A stretch of 64,000 nucleotides of DNA from DAOQAU01 sp964640325 (GCA_964640325.1 CAZXID010000007.1:1-64000), one strand, 5' to 3'; counted from the stretch's first letter, positions 32,422 through 41,700 are shown. Made by a program: numbers and translations. Notes: a model not told the origin generated them from the sequence alone.

Positions 32422-34017
32422 TTATTTTATTTGGCTTACGGGAGTAATCGGATTTGGTTCGGTTGCCTCTGGTGACAATTCTTTTTTAGCCGGCTCAAAA
32501 TCGGCTTTCAGTTTGAGGCATTTTTTGAAATTGTATTCGGCTTGAGCACAATTTCCCGTGTTTTTTTCGACCAATCCTTGATAATAATAATACCTAAAAT
32601 CATTTTCGTCAATACAAAAGGCGTTGGATAAATATTTTTTTGCATCATCATAATTTTGTCTTGAAACGCTTATTTTTGCAAGTTCAATCCATGCTTCTTT
32701 AAACATAGGGTTTATTGAAAGGGATTGTTTAAAATATTTTTCTGCGTCAGTTTCTTCTAAAAGTCCTAAATAATAATAAGATTGCCAGCTTTGAGGATAT
32801 GTTTTTGCGGTCTTTTCCCAAATTTCTTTGGCTTTCTGGTCATTTGAAAGTTTTTGCCATGCAATACCTTCTTTTATTTGAGATTGGAAATCTTTTTTGT
32901 TTTTTGCAGCAGCTTGTTTGTAATATTTTAAAGCTTGTTGGAAATTGCCTTGATTACAATTTAAATCTCCCAAAACGATAAGGGTTTGAGGATTGTTTTT
33001 GTCAAGTTTATAAGCTTTTTGTGCAGTTTCTGAAGCCTTTTCAAACTCTGCGGTTTCAAAATAAATTTTTGCCATTAATGAATAAATAGCCTGAGTGTCA
33101 ACCCCCTTTTTGCCTGAAAGTGCGGTTTGAAGAGTTTTTATTGATTTTGAAGGGTCGTTTTCAATATAATAATAGTAGCCCAGATGATAATTTCTCTGGG
33201 AAGAAGTTTTGCCTGTTTTATAAAGAGTGTATTGTTCGAGTGATTTTATTTTTCTTTCATATTCATAAGAGAGCAGATTTTGTTTTTTGAGTGAAGAAAT
33301 AATCCTTAATGCCGCCTCTTCTTTTCCTGTTTCGGCAAGGATTTCAACCTTGAGTTTTTGATAATTCAAAGTTGAGGGACTTTTGCTTATCGCAATATCA
33401 AGATATTTGTTGGCTTTGGTAAAAGCCCCTAATTTATAGTGTCCCAGCGCCATAATATAGTTTGCGTAATCGGATGATAAAAGCAGTGAAGAATTTTTGG
33501 AAAGCTCTTTTACAGATTCTGCGCTTTGGTTATTGTAAATTATGTTTGAGTAAATTTCTGCAAGAAAAATTTCTTGATCTTCGGTCAATTTTTTTGAAGG
33601 ATAATAGAATCTTTTTATAGCATTTGTTGAATTTTTGGCAAAATCTTCATTTATTTTTGACAAAGCCAAGTCTGAAAGATCGAAAAACCCCAATCCTGCC
33701 ATTTTATCTGCGATTGTTAAATAGAAAAAGTCGTTTTTATCGGTTTTTTTAATGATGCTTTTGAAATCGTCTTTTGATGCTCTTATATTACATTGTACAA
33801 ATCTGTCTGTCGCGCTTGAAAAATCGTATAAATCTTTTAAATCTATTGTTTTTACAAGTCCCTTTTGAGTTTGTAAGTTTATTGTTTTTTCAAAAGCTGA
33901 TGGTTTCGGATAAAAAGAGTTAATAGGCGAAAAATCAACCCCAAAGCTTTTGTTTGAGGAAAAAATCAAACCAAAAATAATTATTAAAGGTATGAATTTA
34001 ACTTTTTTGCATGCCAT
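32422..34017 (-). CDS. Secreted TPR-repeat protein
   Basis: The 531-residue protein has a signal peptide (VKFIPLIIIFGLIFSSNKSFG) and a long array of tetratricopeptide repeats from about residue 190 to 515 (for example AIYSLMAKIYFETAEFEKAS and PQTLIVLGDLNCNQGNFQQA). No catalytic domain is seen. It overlaps the stop of the HD-GYP gene by 1 nt (TAATG), so translation is coupled. It may be a periplasmic scaffold linked to the c-di-GMP-type signalling of this block, which is inference. Confidence 0.85.
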   Translation of the reverse strand: MACKKVKFIPLIIIFGLIFSSNKSFGVDFSPINSFYPKPSAFEKTINLQTQKGLVKTIDLKDLYDFSSATDRFVQCNIRASKDDFKSIIKKTDKNDFFYLTIADKMAGLGFFDLSDLALSKINEDFAKNSTNAIKRFYYPSKKLTEDQEIFLAEIYSNIIYNNQSAESVKELSKNSSLLLSSDYANYIMALGHYKLGAFTKANKYLDIAISKSPSTLNYQKLKVEILAETGKEEAALRIISSLKKQNLLSYEYERKIKSLEQYTLYKTGKTSSQRNYHLGYYYYIENDPSKSIKTLQTALSGKKGVDTQAIYSLMAKIYFETAEFEKASETAQKAYKLDKNNPQTLIVLGDLNCNQGNFQQALKYYKQAAAKNKKDFQSQIKEGIAWQKLSNDQKAKEIWEKTAKTYPQSWQSYYYLGLLEETDAEKYFKQSLSINPMFKEAWIELAKISVSRQNYDDAKKYLSNAFCIDENDFRYYYYQGLVEKNTGNCAQAEYNFKKCLKLKADFEPAKKELSPEATEPNPITPVSQIK

Positions 34018-35765
34018 TAATTTTCGTTATCCTTGTTTGATTTTGCCATGTAATAAAAATCGAATAAATCAATAAAAGCTTTTTCGCTTTCGCTTAATTC
34101 TTCGGGTTGTTTTTGTGTTGAAAGGTTATATAAATCCATCATTGAATATTTTTCAAGAAAAATTTTGTGTTCTTCTTCGAGAATAAGATGATTTTCTGCC
34201 AAAAAAACCTCAATAATTTTGTTTGCGGGAATTGAAAGAAAGCATTGAGTGACTTTAGGATCAAAATGCGTTCCGGAATCTTTTAAAAGAATTTCAATAA
34301 CTTTTATAATGGGCATTTTATCCCTATAGTGTCTTTTTGAGGTTATTGCATCAAAAACATCGGAAACGGCAAGAATTCTTCCCCCAAGAGGTATTTGTTC
34401 ACCGCCCAGATGTCTGTAATAACCGTTTCCGTTAAATTTTTCGTGGTGTGAGCAGGCAATTTCTGTTACCAGTTTAAAATCATCCGAGGCATGAATTTTT
34501 TCGAGAATATTATGGGTTATCGCAGCGTGTTCTTGAATATGTTTGTATTCTTCGTCTGTGAGTTTGCCTTCCTTTTGGAGCACAGAGTCTCTTATGCCAA
34601 TTTTTCCTATATCATGAAGAGTTGCAGCTTTTTCTATCACTTCGATATGTTTTTCATCCAGATTCATTGTTCTTGCAATAAGTGATGAATAAAGTCTTAC
34701 TCTTGTAGAATGACCTGCCGTAATTTTGTCTCGGGCATCTATGGAGGCGGCTAAAGTATCTATAAAGCTGTCAAATAAAAGTTTTTGTTCTTGCAGCATT
34801 TCGCCTTGTTTCTTGAAAAGCTGGGCGTTTTCAAGTGCTATGCCGGCGCTTGACCCTATTGCTACAAGTAAATCTTCATCTTCTTCGTTAAATTCCCCAC
34901 CGATTTTGTTTAAAACCTGAAACGCACCGATAATGTCCTGATTAAGATTTTTGATTGGCATGCAAAGAATTGTTTTTGTGATATATCCGGTTTTTAAGTC
35001 GATTTCTTTATTAAATCGTTCATCAGAATAAGCATCTTTGATGTTAATGGTTTGGCCTGTTTGAACCACATGTCCTGCAAGACCTTTGTCTGCGGGGAAC
35101 CTTATTTCTTCGCTTTCCATACCCAGCGCTACTTTTGACCAAAGCTCGTTTTTTTCTTTGTCATACAAAAAGACACTGCAACGGTCTGCTTGGATTGCCG
35201 ACTTTGTTTCTTGGGCTATTACTTCTAAAAGGACATCAATATCTGTTTCTGCAGAAACAGTTTGGCCTATTCTTAAAAGCGCAACAAGAGGGTCGTGTTT
35301 TTCCGGTGAAGAAAAGTCACAACTGCTGTTAAGTTGTTTTATTCTTAAATTTATATGTTTTGCAAGACTAAATTCATCTTCTTTTTCGGCCATTTTAAGC
35401 GCATTTTCATAGTGGATTATTGCCGTACATGAGTTTTTTTCAATAAAGTCCATATCTCCTAACATAAACTCGTTTATTAATTTTGCGGATTTATTTTTTG
35501 TGCACTCTGCCAAATATTTGCCGTCATTGAGATAGGTAAGAGCTAACAGATACTTGTTTTTATCTTCCAAATATTCGATAATGCCCAGTAAGCTCAAGCA
35601 TATAGAGATGTTTTCACTTGATTTTTCTTTGATAAAAATTCGTTGAGCTTCTGATACGGTATTAAAAGCGTCTTTATAACTTTTGTTAAGAAACTCGTTT
35701 AATGCCCGATTTATAAGGACTTTACCTTGTTTTAAACGCTCATTTTCTATGTTTTCCACAACCAT
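34017..35765 (-). CDS. TPR-GAF-HD-GYP protein (probable cyclic-di-GMP phosphodiesterase)
   Basis: The 582-residue cytoplasmic protein has TPR-like helices (about 1-150), a GAF domain (about 175-325, with DRCSVFLYDKEKNELWSKVA) and a C-terminal HD-GYP domain (about 345-530). The metal site is intact: HSTRVR, HDIGKIGI, HAAIT and HHEKFNGNGYY. The name-giving GYP is GYY here, a change at a position usually Pro. DVFDAITSKRHYR is also typical. HD-GYP enzymes hydrolyse cyclic di-GMP. It starts the operon that continues with the TPR protein, two response regulators and the pentapeptide protein. AAGAGG precedes the ATG by 10 nt. Confidence 0.9.
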   Translation of the reverse strand: MVVENIENERLKQGKVLINRALNEFLNKSYKDAFNTVSEAQRIFIKEKSSENISICLSLLGIIEYLEDKNKYLLALTYLNDGKYLAECTKNKSAKLINEFMLGDMDFIEKNSCTAIIHYENALKMAEKEDEFSLAKHINLRIKQLNSSCDFSSPEKHDPLVALLRIGQTVSAETDIDVLLEVIAQETKSAIQADRCSVFLYDKEKNELWSKVALGMESEEIRFPADKGLAGHVVQTGQTINIKDAYSDERFNKEIDLKTGYITKTILCMPIKNLNQDIIGAFQVLNKIGGEFNEEDEDLLVAIGSSAGIALENAQLFKKQGEMLQEQKLLFDSFIDTLAASIDARDKITAGHSTRVRLYSSLIARTMNLDEKHIEVIEKAATLHDIGKIGIRDSVLQKEGKLTDEEYKHIQEHAAITHNILEKIHASDDFKLVTEIACSHHEKFNGNGYYRHLGGEQIPLGGRILAVSDVFDAITSKRHYRDKMPIIKVIEILLKDSGTHFDPKVTQCFLSIPANKIIEVFLAENHLILEEEHKIFLEKYSMMDLYNLSTQKQPEELSESEKAFIDLFDFYYMAKSNKDNEN

Positions 35766-35872
35766 GCTACAAAACCTCTTAACAAACTTATATTTTGATT
35801 ATACAATATTTTTTAAGATAACTCAAAAAAAACTTAATAATTGCAGTATTTCATAGGATAGGAAAAATAAAA

Positions 35873-36562
35873 ATGCAAACAATAACAATACTTGTGCCGA
35901 TTTTTAATGAAGTAAATACGTTAAGAATTGTTTTACAAAAACTTGAAGAAGTTGATTTTTTCGGCTTAAAAAAAGAAATTATTCTGATAGACGATTTTTC
36001 GACAGACGGAACAAAAGAAATTTTAAAAGAATTGAGCGGGTATAAAGTTTTTTACCACGAAAAAAACAATGGCAAAGGTGCCGCGCTCAGAACCGGTTTT
36101 GAACATGCGACAGGGGATATAATTGTGATTCAGGATGCGGATTTGGAGTATGACCCTGTCGATTATCAGCCTTTGATAAAGCTTATATTAGAAAATAAAG
36201 CTGATGTAGCTTACGGTTCAAGACTTTCCGGAGGTAAGCCTTCGCGTTCTTTTATGTTCACGCATCTTTTGGGCAATAAATTTCTTACTCTTTTGACAAA
36301 TATTTTATACAATACGACATTGACTGACATGGAAACCTGCTATAAGGCATTTAAGGCGGAATTTATAAAGGGGATTGAAATAAAATCTGACAGGTTTGAT
36401 TTTGAACCCGAGATTACCGCAAAAGTGCTTAAAAGAGGCGCAAGGCTTTACGAATTGCCTATTTCTTATTACGGAAGAGAATATTGCGAAGGCAAAAAAA
36501 TAACGTGGAAAGACGGCATTCATGCAATTTGGGCATTGATTAAATTCAGGTTTGTTGATTAA
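35873..36562 (+). CDS. GT2-family glycosyltransferase (dolichol-phosphate mannosyltransferase-like)
   Basis: The 229-residue protein has a GT-A fold: VPIFNEVNTL at the N terminus, DDFSTDGT near residue 42, and the metal-binding DAD in IVIQDADLEYDP near 90. TDMETCYKAF and RFDFEPEITAKVLKRG are typical of DPM1/polyprenyl-phosphate sugar transferases that charge a lipid carrier for glycan or protein glycosylation. No C-terminal membrane segment is present, so it resembles the soluble type. A weak AGGA site precedes the ATG. It is monocistronic and converges on the dehydrogenase gene. Confidence 0.9.
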   Translation: MQTITILVPIFNEVNTLRIVLQKLEEVDFFGLKKEIILIDDFSTDGTKEILKELSGYKVFYHEKNNGKGAALRTGFEHATGDIIVIQDADLEYDPVDYQPLIKLILENKADVAYGSRLSGGKPSRSFMFTHLLGNKFLTLLTNILYNTTLTDMETCYKAFKAEFIKGIEIKSDRFDFEPEITAKVLKRGARLYELPISYYGREYCEGKKITWKDGIHAIWALIKFRFVD

Positions 36563-36584
36563 TTTTAAAATTCAGGAAATTTTT

Positions 36585-37622
36585 TTATAACACACTGTTT
36601 TGAATTTTACCTTGAAAAAATTTGTCAATATTTTCCATTGTAATTTTGACTATTCTTTCTTTTGCCTCTTTTGAATTATATGCTATATGTGGCGTTACAA
36701 CAACATTATGAAGCTTTAAAAGTCTTTCGTTAATTAAAGTTTGTCTTATATAATCATCGGTCAGATAATCAAAATCCAAAATGGTGTCGGGTTGGGTAAT
36801 CATGTTTTCTGCTTCCAGAACATCAAGCCCCGCACCGAAAATTCTGTTTTCGGAAAGTGCATTGTAAAGCGCTCTTGAATCTATCAATTCACCTCTTGCT
36901 GTGTTTATTATCACCGCGCTGGATTTCATCAGATTTATTTTCTCTTCGTTTATAAGATGAAAATTATTTTCCGTAAGCGGTGAATGAAGCGAAACAACAT
37001 CGGAATTTTTTAAAAGTTCATCCAGTTCAACGTATTTTACCTGATATTTTTGGATAAGTTCTTTTTTTGGAAAAGGGTCATATCCCAAAACATTCATCCC
37101 AAAGCCTTTTGCGATTCGAATTGCCTGAGCGCCTATTGCACCTGTTCCGATTATACCGATTGTTTTTCCGTTGAGTTCAAATCCCGTGTAAAAATCTTTG
37201 CTCAATTCCCCTTCTTTGAGATTAATGTATGCTCTTGTGACCTTTCTTGAAACATCAAAAAGAAGTGCAAATGCAAATTCTGCAACTGTTATATTCCCAT
37301 ACCCGAAAGAATTTAAAACCTGAATATTATTTTTTCTGCAATATTCAATATCTATATGATTAAACCCGACGCAACGAAGCGCAATCAGTTTAAGATTTGG
37401 AAATTGCTTCAAAACATTTTCGGTTACTCTTGAAAAAGTAAAACATGAAATAACTTCTGCTTGTTTTATTTCATCTGTTAAAACGGTTTGTTCGTTGAGC
37501 GTTTCTTTAAGCATTTTGCATGAGCATTCTACTCCGCATTTTCCTTTGCGCTCGCCTTTGCATAAGCTGTTAAAGGCTTCGGTTTCATTATCTCTAATAT
37601 CGAAAAAAACAATTTTTGCCAT
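36585..37622 (-). CDS. D-2-hydroxyacid dehydrogenase (D-lactate dehydrogenase-like)
   Basis: The 345-residue NAD-dependent enzyme interconverts a 2-keto acid and a D-2-hydroxyacid. The Rossmann motif is GIIGTGAIGAQAIRIAKGFG near residue 158. Catalytic residues are visible as Arg in INTARGELID, Glu in LDVLEAENM and His in VVTPHIAYNS. An unusual N-terminal segment, CKGERKGKCGVECSC, adds four cysteines within 20 residues, absent from ordinary LdhA. It lies 2 bp after the flavoprotein gene and surely shares its transcript, suggesting a redox unit. GGGAG precedes the ATG. Substrate is inferred from family, probably pyruvate. Confidence 0.88.
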   Translation of the reverse strand: MAKIVFFDIRDNETEAFNSLCKGERKGKCGVECSCKMLKETLNEQTVLTDEIKQAEVISCFTFSRVTENVLKQFPNLKLIALRCVGFNHIDIEYCRKNNIQVLNSFGYGNITVAEFAFALLFDVSRKVTRAYINLKEGELSKDFYTGFELNGKTIGIIGTGAIGAQAIRIAKGFGMNVLGYDPFPKKELIQKYQVKYVELDELLKNSDVVSLHSPLTENNFHLINEEKINLMKSSAVIINTARGELIDSRALYNALSENRIFGAGLDVLEAENMITQPDTILDFDYLTDDYIRQTLINERLLKLHNVVVTPHIAYNSKEAKERIVKITMENIDKFFQGKIQNSVL

Positions 37623-37624
37623 AG

Positions 37625-38254
37625 TTACTCCCTTATAAAATTTGTAAGAATTTTTTGTTCTTGTTCCGGTGTTTTTTCAGTTCCTGTTTTTAACTGTTTT
37701 ATCAGGTAGGCTGTATTTTTGCCTAAAATTCTCATTATTTGTACACCTTCTTCATCAAGCAAAACTTCGCCTGGCATTCTTCCGTGGATAACGTTCCAAT
37801 AATTTGATGAAGACATAAACATTTCTGCTATCGTAAAGTAGTGGTTTAAATGATCAAAAACCGCAACTTCACCAGAGCGTCTTGCTACAACAACGCTTGC
37901 GCCCACCTTGTGTCTTAAGAGTCCTCCGTTTGCGCTGCAAACATAAAAGGCTCTGTCGAGAAAACATTTTAGAGTTCCTGCAATTGATGCGTAGTAAACC
38001 GGAGAGCCTATAATTATACCATTGGCTTTTTTCATTTTTTGGATGCATTCATTTACTTCATCGTTTATAACACAACGTTCATTTTTATTTTTAAAGCAGC
38101 CGCCGCATGCAAGGCACCCGCGGATATTTTTGTTTCCTATATGGATAATTTCGGTTGAAATTCCTTCTTTTTCAAGTTCTTCCAAAACTAGTTTAAGCGC
38201 ATGATATGTGTTTCCTTCAGGCTTAGGGCTGCCGTTGATTGCTATTACGTGCAT
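37625..38254 (-). CDS. NAD(P)H-dependent FMN reductase / iron-sulfur flavoprotein family
   Basis: This 209-residue flavodoxin-fold protein begins with the phosphate loop NGSPKPEGNT. GCLACGGCFKNKNERCVIND near residues 47-66 has the cysteine spacing seen in Isf-like flavoproteins, and GSPVYYASIAGTLKCFLDR is the conserved flavin-binding block. It is likely an FMN-dependent oxidoreductase, possibly with an iron-sulfur cluster. The following dehydrogenase gene starts 2 bp downstream. GGAGGG precedes the start. The physiological acceptor is not evident. Confidence 0.88.
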   Translation of the reverse strand: MHVIAINGSPKPEGNTYHALKLVLEELEKEGISTEIIHIGNKNIRGCLACGGCFKNKNERCVINDEVNECIQKMKKANGIIIGSPVYYASIAGTLKCFLDRAFYVCSANGGLLRHKVGASVVVARRSGEVAVFDHLNHYFTIAEMFMSSSNYWNVIHGRMPGEVLLDEEGVQIMRILGKNTAYLIKQLKTGTEKTPEQEQKILTNFIRE

Positions 38255-38417
38255 AAATATCCCTCCATTATTAGATAAATATTATTTAATAAATAAAATA
38301 AAGTCAAATTGAGGTCACTGTATAAGTGCCTAAAATTTGCATTAGTCTTAAATTAGTAAATATTAGCAAAGCAAATTTTAATTCTTATGATAAAATTATA
38401 GAAAAAGGATTTATAGA

Positions 38418-39995
38418 ATGACCAACTTAAAAGGAGACATATACGGAGGCGTAACTGCGGGGATTATTGCACTTCCCTTATCACTGGCATTTGGTGTTGC
38501 AAGTGAGCTGGGCGCAATTGCCGGGCTTTATGGCGCGATTTTGGTAGGGTTTTTTGCTGCTGTTTTTGGGGGTACAAAAACTCAAATATCCGGACCGACA
38601 GGACCTATAACAGTTGTAATAGCCGCAATAATGGCTCAATATCACGGTGATTATAAACTTGTATTTTTTGCAATTTTTCTTGCAGGATTATTTCAAATAA
38701 TTTTTGGGCTATTAAACATAGGAAAGCTTATCAAATATATTCCTTATCCGGTTATTTCGGGGTTTATGAGCGGCATCGGGACTATTATAATTCTTTTACA
38801 ATTAAACCCGCTATTGGGTTCTACAGTTAAAGGAAATACAATAGAGACCATATTAAATTTTGGACAAACCTTGCAGAATATAAATATTCCAACGCTTTTT
38901 TTAAGTTTGGGCACACTGGCAATAGTTTTTCTTACTCCAAGAAGCATAAATAAAAAGGTTCCCGCACCGTTGTTAGCGCTTTTTATTATGACTTGTGTAA
39001 GCCTCTTTTTTGGATTTGATGTTAAAGTAATCGGGGAGATCCCGGCTGAATTGCCAAATATAAATCTTATAATTCCCGGAATAGATATAATAATTGAATT
39101 AATTCCCGTAGCATTGACAATAGCCGTTTTGGGGTCAATAGATTCTTTGTTAACCTCTCTTGTTGCAGATTCTTTAACAAAAGAACGTCATAATTCAAAC
39201 AAGGAGCTTATAGGCCAGGGGATAGGGAATTCCATTGCAGCAATGTTTGGAGGTTTGGCCGGTGCAGGAGCCACAATGAGGACGGTTGTCAATATTAAAT
39301 CCGGCGGAAAAACAAGATTATCAGGGGTTATTCACTCATTACTTTTGGCAATAATCTTATTGGGTGCTGCTCCGTTGGTAAAAAATATTCCCATGGCGGT
39401 TTTAGCGGGGATTTTGGTTAAAGTCGGATTTGACATTATCGATTATAAATTTATTAAAATATTAAGAGCAGCTCCAAAATACGATTTGGCTGTTATGTTA
39501 TTTGTATTTTTAATAACGGTTTTTGACGATTTAATTTTTGCGGTGGGAATGGGCATAGTGCTTTCTTCACTGCTTTTTGCCGCAAGCATAACAAGACAGA
39601 CAAAAATTTTAATTGAAGATGTGGATGTTGATCCTGATTTTGTTTGTGAAGAGTATAAATATAAAATAAGAATGGTAAATATTCACGGAATACTGTTTTT
39701 CGGTTCAACTTCAAGAATTTTGACAAGGGTGGATGACTTATTAGGTACAGAATGTTTGATAATAAATTGTAAAGATATAACAGAAATGGATATATCCGCA
39801 GTATTTGCGCTCGAAGACATTATTGTAAGAATGCTTGATAAAAAAGTAAGAGTCTTCTTGGTTTTAAATAATCCCAAAATTGCGGGAAAGCTTTTAAGAT
39901 TGGGATTAAATAAGTTAATCAGCCGAAAAGATATATTTTTCAGTCAAGAAAAGGCAATTAAAAAGGCTCAATCCTTTTTTGATTGTGCTGTTTAA
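38418..39995 (+). CDS. SulP-family anion transporter with STAS domain
   Basis: The 525-residue inner membrane protein has about 10-14 membrane segments over residues 1-395. It starts with the SulP signature KGDIYGGVTAGIIALPLSLA and contains QISGPTGPITVV (written here as ISGPTGPI) and GAGATMRTVVNI. A cytoplasmic STAS domain (about 415-520) includes LIINCKDITEMDISAVFALE. SulP proteins carry sulfate, bicarbonate or dicarboxylates; cyanobacterial BicA is a bicarbonate member, but substrate cannot be set from the sequence. AAAGGA lies 11 nt before the ATG, and TAAAAT at 38391-38396 is a possible -10. It is monocistronic. Confidence 0.93.
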   Translation: MTNLKGDIYGGVTAGIIALPLSLAFGVASELGAIAGLYGAILVGFFAAVFGGTKTQISGPTGPITVVIAAIMAQYHGDYKLVFFAIFLAGLFQIIFGLLNIGKLIKYIPYPVISGFMSGIGTIIILLQLNPLLGSTVKGNTIETILNFGQTLQNINIPTLFLSLGTLAIVFLTPRSINKKVPAPLLALFIMTCVSLFFGFDVKVIGEIPAELPNINLIIPGIDIIIELIPVALTIAVLGSIDSLLTSLVADSLTKERHNSNKELIGQGIGNSIAAMFGGLAGAGATMRTVVNIKSGGKTRLSGVIHSLLLAIILLGAAPLVKNIPMAVLAGILVKVGFDIIDYKFIKILRAAPKYDLAVMLFVFLITVFDDLIFAVGMGIVLSSLLFAASITRQTKILIEDVDVDPDFVCEEYKYKIRMVNIHGILFFGSTSRILTRVDDLLGTECLIINCKDITEMDISAVFALEDIIVRMLDKKVRVFLVLNNPKIAGKLLRLGLNKLISRKDIFFSQEKAIKKAQSFFDCAV

Positions 39996-40069
39996 TAAAA
40001 AATAATATCGAGGATTTAAAAAATTCGACCAATTACAATTTTTCGTAATTTTTTCGCAAGTTCATTAAA

Positions 40070-40339
40070 TTATGAGCCGTCATATCCGTAATTTGATTCG
40101 GTCGGGTTTTGGTCTTGCCTTCCTTCAAAATAGTTGCTTTGAGTTGACCCGTAATCGGGATATATAAGTTCATTGAAAAAATTGTCGGAATTTTGAGTTT
40201 CGTTTTTACCGTTTTTATATGAGCCTGATTTTTCCTGAGGCGTTGAAATAGTTTGGGAATTTGCCGCAAAGCCTTCTGCTTCTTGTGAGAAAACCGGAGC
40301 GGAAATTAACAGGCATAAAAGTAAAATAATTTTTTTCAT
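40070..40339 (-). CDS. Small secreted protein
   Basis: The 89-residue product begins with a clean signal peptide (MKKIILLLCLLISAPVFSQE, cleavage after Ser or Gln). The mature part is Asn/Gln/Ser/Tyr-rich and probably disordered. No homolog is recognised. The ATG has no ribosome binding site; instead TAAAAT with a TG extension stands 6 nt upstream (40346-40351), the same leaderless spacing seen for recF, miaB and dut, which supports the gene as real. Function unknown. Confidence 0.6.
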   Translation of the reverse strand: MKKIILLLCLLISAPVFSQEAEGFAANSQTISTPQEKSGSYKNGKNETQNSDNFFNELIYPDYGSTQSNYFEGRQDQNPTESNYGYDGS

Positions 40340-40345
40340 AAATGT

Positions 40346-40354
40346 ATTTTAACA
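40346..40354 (-). promoter_or_regulatory. Extended -10 promoter of the small secreted protein
   Basis: On the minus strand TGT-TAAAAT is followed by 6 nt (ACATTT) and the ATG. Confidence 0.45.
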
Positions 40355-40444
40355 GTAAATTAAGATTTATTCAATTAACTGTTTTATTAGGTAGCAATTT
40401 TTTCTTTGTTATGGTTTTATGATGAAAGAGCAAGGAGCACCTTT

Positions 40445-40924
40445 ATGTTAGAATCCGGCAGGGAATTGTATCCTCAATATCGATTTACAAATGATAGAAG
40501 ACAAGTTAGTCTTCCTGTTGATGTTGAGCGCAGAAGCGGAATAGATAGAAGGCTTCAAGATAGAATCATTATAGACAAAAGACTTGACAGAGATATTTTT
40601 GAAATTAAATCCAAGGCAGTTCAAGTTCAGCATACAGAGCCGGTAAAATTTACGCAAAATGTCACTAAGGCGTTGGAAAAAAATATTAAAACCGATGAGT
40701 TTATAAAAACGGAAAAGCCTGAAAATAAAGCATCAAAAGATGATTATAAGGATAAAACTCCTTCGGCTTCTGCTGCGGGGGCTTTTGCATTTATTTTGGG
40801 TGGGATTTTGGTTTCAACAATGTTTGGGGTGTCCGGAATAGCTGTGGCTTTTGGTTTGGCAACTTATTTTGGATTAAGAATTTTTACAGAGGCGCTTAAT
40901 TCCCATATGAAAGACAAGGATTAA
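40445..40924 (+). CDS. Hypothetical protein with C-terminal glycine-rich membrane hairpin
   Basis: The 159-residue protein has a basic N terminus with the motif RRSGIDRR, which recurs in bacterial proteins of unknown function, a polar middle region, and a C-terminal hydrophobic stretch (ASAAGAFAFILGGILVSTMF, then GVSGIAVAFGLATYFGL) likely to form a membrane hairpin. The start at 40445 follows AAGGAG by 7 nt; an open frame to 40406 lacks a site. Function unknown. The next small membrane protein lies 72 bp downstream and may be co-transcribed. Confidence 0.75.
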   Translation: MLESGRELYPQYRFTNDRRQVSLPVDVERRSGIDRRLQDRIIIDKRLDRDIFEIKSKAVQVQHTEPVKFTQNVTKALEKNIKTDEFIKTEKPENKASKDDYKDKTPSASAAGAFAFILGGILVSTMFGVSGIAVAFGLATYFGLRIFTEALNSHMKDKD

Positions 40925-40996
40925 AAAATAATTGCCCGAAAAGAGAATTTAAAAAGCGGCATTTTATGTTGAAAATATCTTTAGGAGGGCTTTTAT

Positions 40997-41311
40997 ATGG
41001 AAATCAAAGAAAATCTTATTGTTTTGCGTAATATTTTTTATAAATGTTTTGTGGTCGGATTGTTTTTTCTTATTTTGGCTGCGGTAATTTATTATCCTTG
41101 TAAATGTTATGTTGCAAGTATTTATCAAAGTGCTTTCGGGGTTGATGTAATAACGTATCAAAATTTGTGGGTTATATTTGTGGGATTGATAAAAACAATT
41201 CTTATATTTTTGTTTTTGGTACCTGCTTTGGCAATCCATTGGGTGGGTACAGAATATGGCAAAAATCAAAAATTTGATGAAGAGATTATAAATACAAATA
41301 TAATTGAATAG
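40997..41311 (+). CDS. Small integral membrane protein
   Basis: This 104-residue protein has two membrane segments: about 17-37 (FVVGLFFLILAAVIYYPC) and about 57-80 (LWVIFVGLIKTILIFLFLVP). A short charged tail follows. TAGGAGG lies before the ATG. I do not recognise a family. It is the last gene before a 390-bp gene-poor stretch that holds tRNA-derived repeats. Confidence 0.7.
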   Translation: MEIKENLIVLRNIFYKCFVVGLFFLILAAVIYYPCKCYVASIYQSAFGVDVITYQNLWVIFVGLIKTILIFLFLVPALAIHWVGTEYGKNQKFDEEIINTNIIE

Positions 41312-41700
41312 AACGAAGATTAGTTTGAATAACTTTCCTTACTATAATCGCCTAAATTGAAATAAAAGCTCCTGTAGAGTTTCTTTGAAACTCTTAGTTT
41401 GCAATCGATTGGTTATGTTCGATCAAATAAAAAAGTGCCATTTTCTCTTTGGCCGAACTTCATACACGGCTCACGCATTAAAATACCCCCGATTGGATCA
41501 AGCGAGCAGAGGCACGAATGAAGTGAGAGTCGAACAACAATAATAGGAAATCACACTTTTCGATTTTGTTGTGAGCGGTGCCGTTTAATGCGAGCGCAGA
41601 GAACCGTTTGATTTTGAGGCAGGAGCCGAAAAATTAAACCCGGTTCGTATCCACGGGGGTAGTAATTTGGTTGAATAATATAAAATAAAGTGATAAAAAA
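41312..41700. repeat. Gene-free region with tRNA-Arg-derived inverted repeats
   Basis: No protein gene is seen. An 8-bp hairpin lies at 41376-41394 (AGAGTTTC/GAAACTCT). Positions 41481-41498 are an exact 18-bp copy of the tRNA-Arg(CCU) 3' end plus flank (41698-41715). An inverted, slightly altered copy of the same acceptor/T-arm sequence is at 41641-41661. The interval 41483-41661 is therefore bounded by inverted repeats of the type TACCCCCG(AT)TGGAT, like a small non-autonomous element. Confidence 0.6.

Noticed and set aside
30573..35765. Anti-phage defence island
   Set aside because: The domains (HD-GYP, GAF, TPR, LuxR regulators) point to signalling; no nuclease, helicase, TIR or cyclase effector is present.
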